A DNA stretch of 5,155 nucleotides from positions 1 through 5,155 of the forward strand of contig CAMBGW010000081.1 in assembly GCA_945866245.1 (NCBI GenBank), read 5' to 3'. The position numbers were made by a program, and so were the translations under genes. The DNA comes from Verrucomicrobia subdivision 6 bacterium (GTDB lineage Bacteria > Verrucomicrobiota > Verrucomicrobiia > Methylacidiphilales > Verrucolacustridaceae). Below, one piece after another: positions 1-5,155 of this stretch (position 1 is the stretch's first letter; each line of letters begins with the position of its first letter). The notes below the pieces were generated by a model. The model saw only the letters and a list, made by a program, of their open reading frames with translations. It had not been told where the DNA came from and did not search any database.

Positions 1-8
1 CGCTGGGT

Positions 9-3000
9 TTGAAACAGCTGGTTTCCCACACGGAGGCGGGAGGGGTGTACACATGTGGGGAGTGGCCTGGGGCGGCCCAGGTTCTTTTGGCCCTCGCCTT
101 GGTGCAGAACCGGACCGGATCTGGATGGCTGGTGGTGGTGGGGAGTGTGCGTGAGCAGGAGGAGATGGCGTCCGAATTGGAGGCTTGGGGTGAAAATCCG
201 CTGCTGGTTCCAGAAGTGCATCGCGGCGGGGAGGGAGTGCGGGCCGATCCTGATCTGGAGGCGGAATGGCTTGGGGCATTGGGTCGGTTGGTGGGGGAGA
301 GTAAGCCTCGGCTAGTCATCGTCACAGAAGGGGTATTGAAGGCGAAGCAACCTGATCCCCGTGCAGTGAAAAAAGGTTTACGCAGGATCGTGAGTGGTGA
401 GGGTTTAGATCCGTTAAAGTTTGTTGAGGAGTTGGTAGAGGTAGGATATCGAAAGGTCGGAACGGTGACTGAAAGGGGTGAGGTGGCGCGACGTGGGGGG
501 ATCGTGGACTTATTTCCGACACAGTCGGACGTTCCCGTGCGAATGGAGTGGGGAGGGGATCGTGTAGAGTCGATCCGGCAGATCGATATTCATGAGCAGG
601 TGGGGGTAGGTGAGGTTGGGGAGGTAACGCTCTTTTGTGGCCAAGCGAACGAGTTGCCCTGCCGATCTGATTTCCAAGACTATTTGGGGAGCGGATGGGG
701 AAAATTGGCGTGTAGTGAAGTGGGTGAGGGAGAGAGGTTAGAGAACTGTTTTACGCGGCACGGATTGGCAAGTGAACCGGTGCGTGAAGCAGGGTTGGCA
801 GAGGCGAGGAGGCGAAGGGTCGGGTCGGAGGTAAGGGCCTGGTTGATGCGAGGTTGGAGGGTGATTCTTTCCGGAATCAATCAGGGGGAGTCGGAGCGAC
901 TGGGGGAGTGGATGGGGGAATGCGATTTAAGTGAGGCAGAGATTGCCAAACTAGAGTTTGTTATCTCCGGATTAGGACGCGGGGTGGCTTGGCCAGAAGC
1001 CAAGTGGGTGATTTTGGCTGGGGCAGAGATCTTGGGTCGGACGGAGACGGGGCGAGGGTATCGGAGAGGGAAAAACTTAGCGGGTGAGAAGTGGAAACGT
1101 CCGGCTTTTGATTCTGGGGAGTTAAAGTTGGGAGACTACGCGGTGCATTTGCAACATGGGGTAGCGATTTACGAAGGATTAGGGGACAAACCGGGAGGAG
1201 CGGGGCAGTGCATCTCACTACAATACGCCAATGGGGGAAGACTTTATGTTCCGGTGGAGGAATCCTATCTGGTGTCTCGGTATGTGGGGGTGGGAAAGAA
1301 AAGGCCCACATTGGATACGTTGGGAGGTGGAAGGTGGGAGCGGGCTAGGGCCAAAGCGGAGAAAGCGGTGGAAGAGTTTGCGGCAACATTATTGCGTACT
1401 GCCGCTGAGCGGGAGGCGTTACCAGGGGTGGCCTTTCCACCGGATCATGAGTGGCAAGGAAAGTTTGAGTCGGAATTCGTCTACGTTCCCACAGGTGATC
1501 AGGTGCGTGCCATAGCGGACACAAAGACAGATATGGAGAGGAAGCGACCGATGGATCGTCTAATTTGTGGCGATGTGGGTTACGGGAAAACGGAGGTTGC
1601 CATTCGGGCGACCTTTAAATCGGTCATGGCCGGTAAGCAGGTGGTGATTTTGGCTCCGACAACCGTTCTCGCACAACAGCATGCACGAAATTTACGGGAG
1701 CGCTTTTCGGATTGGCCTGTGGTGGTGGAGGAGTTGAGTCGTTTTCGCACTGCCTCGGAGCAGAAAACGGTGGTTCGGGGTGTCGCGGATGGATCGGTGG
1801 ACGTGGTGGTGGGAACTCACCGTCTTTTATCGCCCGATGTGCAGTTTCATCAACTGGGTTTGGTGGTGATCGATGAGGAGCAGAGGTTTGGGGTTAAGCA
1901 AAAAGAAAAACTAAAGGAGCGGTTTCGGAGGGTGGATGTTTTAACGCTTTCGGCAACGCCGATTCCGAGGACTTTGTATTTAGCGATGTTGGGGGCGCGG
2001 GATTTGAGTCAGATTGAAACACCCCCCCCGGGACGGCATCCTATTGAAACGGTGATTGCGGAGTATGACGAGAGATTGATACGGGATTGGATCAAGCGGG
2101 AAGTGGATCGTGGGGGTCAGGTCTATTATTTGCACAATCGGGTGGCCGCATTACCTGTTTTAGCGGCGAAGCTGCGCTTGCTCATTCCAGGGATTCGGGT
2201 TTCGATCGCGCATGGGCAGATGGGTGAGTCGGAACTTGAGGACGCGATGGGAAAGTTCTTTCGGGGAAAAGCGGATGTTTTACTCTGCACCACGATCATT
2301 GAGAGCGGACTGGATATTCCTAATGCAAATACGATTATCTTAGATCGAGCGGATCGTTTTGGATTAGCGGACCTGTATCAGTTGCGGGGAAGGGTGGGGA
2401 GAGCCTTACATCGGGCTTATGCTTTACTGTTGGTACCTCGGGAGCGGAGAAAGGGTGAGGCTGGTGAAAGGGTGGAAGCTCTGCAGATGCATGGTGGCCT
2501 GGGTGCAGGATATCGGATTGCCATGAGGGATTTAGAGATTCGTGGGGCAGGGAATCTGTTGGGGACAGAGCAGAGTGGGCATGTCGCGGTGATTGGGTTT
2601 GAGTTGTACTGCCGTCTTCTACGATCAGCTGTGGCACGAATGAAAAAAGGGGAGTGGCGCCCACCTCCAACGGTTCAACTGCGGTTAGATTTTCTCACAT
2701 TACGAGGTGCCGAGGTGGGTGAGGGTAGGGCAGGAGCTTATTTGCCTGCCGGATATATTCCTGAAGTTCGGGAAAGAATTGAGGCTTATCGAGTAGTCTC
2801 GGAAGCGGGAAGCTTGGGTGAGTTGGGACGCATCGCTGGGCAGTGGCGGGATCGGTATGGTCCTTGGTGGGTGGAGGTGGCCCTGTTGTTGGCGTTTCAT
2901 CGGGTGCGGGTAGCCGCAGGGGTTGCCGGAGTGACTCGACTCGAAACAGAGGGAGAGAAGATACGAGCTTGGAAAGGGTTAGAGCTCGAGATGGTGGGAG

Positions 3001-3071
3001 CCAAGTTGCCTCGTTTGACCGGTCAAACAGCACCCGATAAGCTTACCCAACTCGAAGGATGGCTAAGATGA
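9..3071 (+). CDS. mfd: Transcription-repair coupling factor Mfd (5' end at or just beyond the window edge)
   Basis: Mfd is a cytoplasmic DNA translocase that pushes stalled RNA polymerase off damaged DNA and recruits UvrA for nucleotide excision repair. Domains seen in order: a UvrB-like module (about 1-200, with RRGGIVDLFP at 161-170), a short D3-like segment (about 270-340), the CarD-like RNA polymerase interaction domain (about 370-425, with VHLQHGVAIYEG), then the RecG-type superfamily 2 translocase. Motor motifs are Walker A GDVGYGKT (521-528, Lys527), PTT (550-552), DEEQ (622-625), SATPIPRT (648-655), TTIIESGLDIP (761-771) and QLRGRVGR (791-798). The TRG-like RDLEIRGAG (840-848) follows, then the C-terminal D7 domain from about 911. 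At 1020 residues it is shorter than E. coli Mfd (1148), mostly because of a gap before D3. The start is TTG at 9; the frame is open to the left edge and no ribosome site is visible, so the true start may lie slightly upstream. The stop overlaps the next gene. Confidence 0.97.
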   Translation: MKQLVSHTEAGGVYTCGEWPGAAQVLLALALVQNRTGSGWLVVVGSVREQEEMASELEAWGENPLLVPEVHRGGEGVRADPDLEAEWLGALGRLVGESKPRLVIVTEGVLKAKQPDPRAVKKGLRRIVSGEGLDPLKFVEELVEVGYRKVGTVTERGEVARRGGIVDLFPTQSDVPVRMEWGGDRVESIRQIDIHEQVGVGEVGEVTLFCGQANELPCRSDFQDYLGSGWGKLACSEVGEGERLENCFTRHGLASEPVREAGLAEARRRRVGSEVRAWLMRGWRVILSGINQGESERLGEWMGECDLSEAEIAKLEFVISGLGRGVAWPEAKWVILAGAEILGRTETGRGYRRGKNLAGEKWKRPAFDSGELKLGDYAVHLQHGVAIYEGLGDKPGGAGQCISLQYANGGRLYVPVEESYLVSRYVGVGKKRPTLDTLGGGRWERARAKAEKAVEEFAATLLRTAAEREALPGVAFPPDHEWQGKFESEFVYVPTGDQVRAIADTKTDMERKRPMDRLICGDVGYGKTEVAIRATFKSVMAGKQVVILAPTTVLAQQHARNLRERFSDWPVVVEELSRFRTASEQKTVVRGVADGSVDVVVGTHRLLSPDVQFHQLGLVVIDEEQRFGVKQKEKLKERFRRVDVLTLSATPIPRTLYLAMLGARDLSQIETPPPGRHPIETVIAEYDERLIRDWIKREVDRGGQVYYLHNRVAALPVLAAKLRLLIPGIRVSIAHGQMGESELEDAMGKFFRGKADVLLCTTIIESGLDIPNANTIILDRADRFGLADLYQLRGRVGRALHRAYALLLVPRERRKGEAGERVEALQMHGGLGAGYRIAMRDLEIRGAGNLLGTEQSGHVAVIGFELYCRLLRSAVARMKKGEWRPPPTVQLRLDFLTLRGAEVGEGRAGAYLPAGYIPEVRERIEAYRVVSEAGSLGELGRIAGQWRDRYGPWWVEVALLLAFHRVRVAAGVAGVTRLETEGEKIRAWKGLELEMVGAKLPRLTGQTAPDKLTQLEGWLR
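2022..2029 (+). repeat. C8 homopolymer inside mfd
   Basis: Eight consecutive C bases encode part of the Thr-Pro-Pro-Pro-Gly segment that follows the SAT motif region of the Mfd motor. E. coli Mfd has ATPPARR at the equivalent place, so the proline pair is a family feature while the C-only codon choice is not required. The frame is intact here. Confidence 0.95.
3013..3028. repeat. Perfect 16-bp palindrome GTTTGACCGGTCAAAC near the mfd 3' end
   Basis: The two 8-base arms are exact reverse complements with no spacer. The site encodes Arg-Leu-Thr-Gly-Gln-Thr near the Mfd C-terminus and ends 39 bases before the preferred start of the chaperone gene. A perfect even-length palindrome of this size is expected about 0.08 times in 5 kb of random sequence. 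It could be an operator for an internal promoter or a coding coincidence. The left arm contains TTGACC, similar to a -35 box, but only a weak -10 match (GATAAG at 3036-3041, 15-base spacer) follows, so no promoter is claimed. Confidence 0.6.
3054..3059 (+). promoter_or_regulatory. Shine-Dalgarno GAAGGA that decides the chaperone start
   Basis: GAAGGA lies 8 bases before ATG 3068, an ideal distance. It directly abuts or overlaps the alternative in-frame ATG at 3059, leaving no spacing for that start. This favours 3068, which also forms an ATGA overlap with the mfd stop. Confidence 0.7.
3068..3071 (+). other. ATGA start/stop overlap, mfd to chaperone
   Basis: The ATG start of the chaperone gene shares bases with the TGA stop of mfd (3069-3071), a typical arrangement for termination-reinitiation coupling. 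It depends on 3068 being the true start; use of ATG 3059 would give a 13-base overlap instead. Confidence 0.65.
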
Positions 3072-4063
3072 ATCCAATGTTTTATGGAATGGTAATTTTA
3101 CTCTGCTGGGCAACCGCAGGAGTGGGCTGGTCGCAAAATACGATTAACAATGGTGTGGCGGCTGTGGTGAACAGCGAGGCGATCACTTTTCGTGAGGTTT
3201 TGGCGCAAACACAAATGGAGGAGGACGATCTCCGTGTTCAGCAGCAGGCCGGGAAAATTACAGATGACGAAAGGAAACAGAGGATCAGGAGTCGACGAAA
3301 AACAGTTCTCGATTCGCTGATTGAGACCCGACTCATCATCCAGGATTACAAAAAGAAGGGGTATAACTTTCCCGACTACTATTTTGACCGGGAGGAAAGA
3401 TCCCGAGTGCGTGATCAGTTTGGGGGAGATCGGCAAGCACTCGTGAAAACTCTGGAGGACCGAGGGATTACGATGGCGGATTGGAAAAAAAATATTCGCG
3501 AGACCTTCATCGTGCAACAGATGCGACAGATCAATGCCAAGCGGTTTATTACCATCTCTCCTCACATGATTGAGGCATACTATCAGGAGCATGTTCGGGA
3601 CTTTTTACAACCAGACCGGGTCAAGTTGCGTATGATCTATTTATCGCCCGAAAGTGGAACTGAAGTGGAGGCGGTGGGAAAAGAGGTGCTCGGGCAGGTT
3701 GAGTCAGGAGTGGATTTTGCTCAATTGGCTAAAAAATATTCCGATTACAATCGAGCGGGCGGGGGGCTTTTCCAAGACAACGGTGGGTGGGTGGAGCGGG
3801 ATGGATTAAAAAGTGACTTGGCTGAGGTGGCGTTTCAGCTGCGACCGGGTCAGGCCAGCGGGCTGCTGAGTCTACCGACTGCCCAAGGTACGAAGGCTTT
3901 TTATATTTTAATGGTTGAGGAGGTTAAAAAAGCCACAGTTACGCCCCTCACCAGCATTCGGGATGCGATCGAAAGTACGTTAGTGGCGGCGGAAAGTGAA
4001 AAAGTACAAAAGGATTGGATCGATCGTTTGAAGAGGGACGCCTACATCGAAAGATTCTTGTGA
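3068..4063 (+). CDS. Secreted SurA/PpiC-like peptidyl-prolyl isomerase-family chaperone
   Basis: This is a predicted periplasmic folding factor of the SurA/parvulin family, 331 residues from ATG 3068. Residues 4-20 form a hydrophobic signal-like segment ending near Ala-Thr-Ala or Trp-Ser-Gln. There is no lipobox cysteine with a small residue before it. Residues about 28-165 resemble the SurA N-terminal chaperone domain: VAAVVNSEAIT at 30-40, then charged helices. A single parvulin-type domain spans about 183-285 (VKLRMIYL, DFAQLAKKYSD, GGGLFQDNGGW, LRPGQASG, AFYIL), followed by a C-terminal helix. E. coli SurA has two parvulin domains and 428 residues. The two conserved parvulin histidines appear replaced by Met189 and Tyr279, so it may act as a chaperone without isomerase activity. 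An ATG at 3059 would add MAK and supply a positive signal-peptide charge, but its ribosome-site spacing is poor. It overlaps mfd and pdxA by 4 bases each. Family assignment is firm; the exact SurA orthology is not. Confidence 0.87.
   Translation: MNPMFYGMVILLCWATAGVGWSQNTINNGVAAVVNSEAITFREVLAQTQMEEDDLRVQQQAGKITDDERKQRIRSRRKTVLDSLIETRLIIQDYKKKGYNFPDYYFDREERSRVRDQFGGDRQALVKTLEDRGITMADWKKNIRETFIVQQMRQINAKRFITISPHMIEAYYQEHVRDFLQPDRVKLRMIYLSPESGTEVEAVGKEVLGQVESGVDFAQLAKKYSDYNRAGGGLFQDNGGWVERDGLKSDLAEVAFQLRPGQASGLLSLPTAQGTKAFYILMVEEVKKATVTPLTSIRDAIESTLVAAESEKVQKDWIDRLKRDAYIERFL
4049..4054 (+). promoter_or_regulatory. Weak Shine-Dalgarno GAAAGA before pdxA
   Basis: This purine stretch lies 5 bases before GTG 4060 and is only a partial match to the anti-Shine-Dalgarno sequence. 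Together with the GTGA overlap it suggests that pdxA translation leans on ribosomes finishing the chaperone gene. Confidence 0.4.
4060..4063 (+). other. GTGA start/stop overlap, chaperone to pdxA
   Basis: The GTG start of pdxA shares two bases with the TGA stop (4061-4063) of the chaperone gene. The position agrees with where homology to the PdxA N-terminus begins. Confidence 0.8.
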
Positions 4064-4932
4064 AGAACAAGCGGGTCGTGGTGGGAGTTACTTGGGGAGA
4101 CCCCGCTGGAGTGGGTCCTGAGTTAGCGCGTCACGTTTTCAGGAAACTCGGACGTTCCTTGAGCCTTCGGCGAATCGGGCACGGAGAAAGTCGCCCGGGC
4201 AAGCCTACCTTAGCGGGAGGGAAGGTAGCCAAAGAGGCCTTAATGCAGAGTGTGGACCTGTTGCGATCGGGCGAGATTCAGGCCGTGGTCAACGGGCCTG
4301 TTTCTAAGGATTGGTTGGGGAAAGTGGGATTTCGTTTTCCAGGTCAGACCGAGTTTTATGCAAAGGCTTTCGGACTAAGACCTGATGACGTGACGATGAT
4401 GATGATTGGGCCTCGTCTGAGGGTTGGATTGGCGAGCACCCATCTTTCGTTGCGTAAAGCGGTGCTGGGCCTTCGCGCAAAGCAGATTGTTAGAGCAGGA
4501 AAGCATTTAGGGGAGACCTTGCGAAGGCTGGGCGTCGCCAGGCCGAAGATCGCTGTGTGTGGATTGAACCCGCATGCGGGAGAGAGCGGCAAATTTGGCA
4601 ATGAAGAAAAGAAAGTCGTTCTCCCAGCGATCCAGGAGTTAAGGAGGAAGACTCAATTTCGAATCTTCGGCCCCGAAAGTCCGGATGCGGTATTTCGGAG
4701 GGCTTGGATGGGGGAGTTTGATGGAGTGGTGGCCTTGTATCACGATCAGGGCCTGATCCCGGCGAAGTTATTGGATTTTGACGAAACGGTGAATGTGACA
4801 GCTGGTTTGCCCTTTGTGAGGTGCTCTCCGGACCATGGAACCGCTTTTGCTTTGGCAGGAAAAGGGAAGGCTCGACCGGATAGCTTTCTTGCGGCGGTGC
4901 GGTTGGCCCGAAAGTTGGTAAGTAAGACGTGA
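4060..4932 (+). CDS. pdxA: 4-hydroxythreonine-4-phosphate dehydrogenase PdxA, compact form
   Basis: PdxA oxidises 4-phosphohydroxy-L-threonine with NAD to a product that decarboxylates to 3-amino-2-oxopropyl phosphate, which PdxJ uses to form pyridoxine phosphate (DXP-dependent vitamin B6 route, cytoplasm). Family signatures are WGDPAGVGPEL near the N-terminus, PGKPTLAGG, NGPVSK, GQTEF (95-99), STHLSLR with His128, NPHAGE with His172, and HDQG with His228. These histidines match E. coli metal ligands His166, His211 and His266. Lys236, Asn245 and Arg254 match substrate-binding Lys274, Asn283 and Arg292. The GTG start at 4060 is preferred over ATG 4015 because the conserved region begins six residues later and the longer reading would overlap the chaperone by 49 bases. 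At 290 residues it is about 38 short of E. coli PdxA (329), all before the PGKPTLAGG segment. Gln96 replaces the usual His of GHTE. Related PdxA2/dehydrogenase paralogues are a less likely alternative. Confidence 0.92.
   Translation: MKNKRVVVGVTWGDPAGVGPELARHVFRKLGRSLSLRRIGHGESRPGKPTLAGGKVAKEALMQSVDLLRSGEIQAVVNGPVSKDWLGKVGFRFPGQTEFYAKAFGLRPDDVTMMMIGPRLRVGLASTHLSLRKAVLGLRAKQIVRAGKHLGETLRRLGVARPKIAVCGLNPHAGESGKFGNEEKKVVLPAIQELRRKTQFRIFGPESPDAVFRRAWMGEFDGVVALYHDQGLIPAKLLDFDETVNVTAGLPFVRCSPDHGTAFALAGKGKARPDSFLAAVRLARKLVSKT
4929..4932 (+). other. GTGA start/stop overlap, pdxA to the fourth gene
   Basis: GTG 4929 opens the fourth reading frame and overlaps the pdxA TGA stop (4930-4932). No good Shine-Dalgarno sequence lies upstream. 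Further in-frame GTG codons at 4935 and 4938 are possible starts, but the overlap repeats the pattern of the two earlier junctions. Confidence 0.65.
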
Positions 4933-5155
4933 AGGTGGTGTCGGGGAGGGAGGCAATTGAGGAGTTAAATCGATCAGTCCCTGAAAGCGGCCTTTTTCGT
5001 GGCAAGAAGTGGAGGTGGTCGGATCAGCCTTGGACGTTGGACCCTGAAGAGGTCTGGTGGCTGGAGGGGTTAGGTAAAAAACTGGCAGTGTTTCAGCGGG
5101 CAGCGGATAAACTCTACAGAGCGAGTGTAGCGGGGGATGAATTCAGGTGGGTGTC
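4929..5155 (+). CDS. Unrecognised Trp-rich protein, N-terminal 75 residues only (cut by right edge)
   Basis: A frame open from GTG 4929 to the window end encodes at least 75 residues. It is too short and has the wrong kind of start to be flagged by a simple ATG/stop scan, but it continues the tightly overlapping gene chain. The fragment has no signal peptide or membrane segment. It contains six tryptophans (28, 30, 35, 43, 44, 74), a SGLFRGKKWRW stretch (20-30), WTLDPEEVWWLEGLG (35-49), and an apparently amphipathic helix around KKLAVFQRAADKLYR (50-64). It lacks the glycine-rich SAM motif expected near the start of RsmA/KsgA, the gene that follows pdxA in many proteobacteria. From memory it resembles the opening of a conserved hypothetical family of Verrucomicrobiota (SGLFR, a W-x-P segment, then a long helix with LYRxSVAG), but I cannot confirm this and assign no function. 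Confidence 0.75.
   Translation, partial: MKVVSGREAIEELNRSVPESGLFRGKKWRWSDQPWTLDPEEVWWLEGLGKKLAVFQRAADKLYRASVAGDEFRWV

Noticed and set aside
988..1004. Inverted repeat CTTGGC-CAGAA-GCCAAG within mfd
   Set aside because: A 6-bp stem inside conserved coding sequence is common by chance, and there is no T-run or gene boundary to make it a terminator.
961..1311. 116-residue antisense frame opposite mfd
   Set aside because: It is the shadow of the RNA polymerase interaction domain region, with low-complexity Pro/Ser composition.
3059..3130. Lipoprotein signal in the chaperone N-terminus
   Set aside because: The only cysteine (residue 13) follows Ile-Leu-Leu, which does not fit a lipobox because Leu at -1 is not a small residue.
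3098..3592. 164-residue antisense frame opposite the chaperone gene
   Set aside because: The sense strand encodes a coherent SurA-like protein; the antisense product shows no domain and has no ribosome site I can defend.
4015..4060. Upstream ATG 4015 as the pdxA start
   Set aside because: It would add 15 residues with no PdxA similarity and a 49-base overlap, whereas GTG 4060 gives a 4-base overlap and a family-like N-terminus.
4205..4228. 7-bp inverted repeat CTACCTT/AAGGTAG in pdxA near the shortened segment
   Set aside because: It could be imagined as a deletion scar, but the stem is short, the loop is 10 bases, and the encoded PGKPTLAGG stretch is normal family sequence.
4490..5005. 171-residue antisense frame
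   Set aside because: It lies opposite the well-conserved pdxA C-terminal half and the fourth gene. Its composition is Pro/Ser/Leu-rich, as expected from the reverse complement of G-rich coding DNA, and it has no recognisable motif.
1..5155. Defence, mobile-element or other novel accessory system
   Set aside because: No transposase, integrase, nuclease, toxin, repeat array, tRNA or attachment-like repeat is visible; the window is a compact run of housekeeping-type genes.

Overview
The window is coding from end to end on the + strand. It holds three complete or nearly complete genes and the start of a fourth, packed as one directional cluster: mfd (transcription-repair coupling factor, 5' edge at or just outside the window), a secreted SurA/PpiC-like peptidyl-prolyl isomerase-family chaperone, pdxA (4-hydroxythreonine-4-phosphate dehydrogenase, vitamin B6 synthesis), and an unrecognised Trp-rich ORF cut by the right edge. 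There is no intergenic space, RNA gene, mobile element, CRISPR array or terminator.

Each of the three junctions can be read as a 4-base start/stop overlap (ATGA at 3068-3071, GTGA at 4060-4063, GTGA at 4929-4932). This implies one transcript with translational coupling. No promoter is visible at the left edge. A perfect 16-bp palindrome lies in the last codons of mfd, about 40 bases before the chaperone start.

The organism is a moderately GC-rich bacterium with a cell envelope that exports a SurA-like protein. The coding strand is strikingly rich in G relative to C, and GTG/TTG starts are used. From memory, the order mfd - PpiC/SurA-like - pdxA and the look of the fourth ORF suggest Verrucomicrobiota (Opitutae-like). 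This is an inference that could not be checked by search. The surA-pdxA pairing also recalls the proteobacterial surA-pdxA-rsmA operon, but rsmA is not next here.

The four products share no obvious pathway: DNA repair at stalled RNA polymerase, periplasmic folding, and PLP synthesis. The cluster looks like a housekeeping operon, not a defence or mobile system. I see no clear sign of a novel system. The points worth a second look are departures from family norms: a compact Mfd N-terminal region, a parvulin domain lacking both conserved histidines, a PdxA with about 38 residues missing and a GHTE-to-GQTE change, and the uncharacterised fourth gene.
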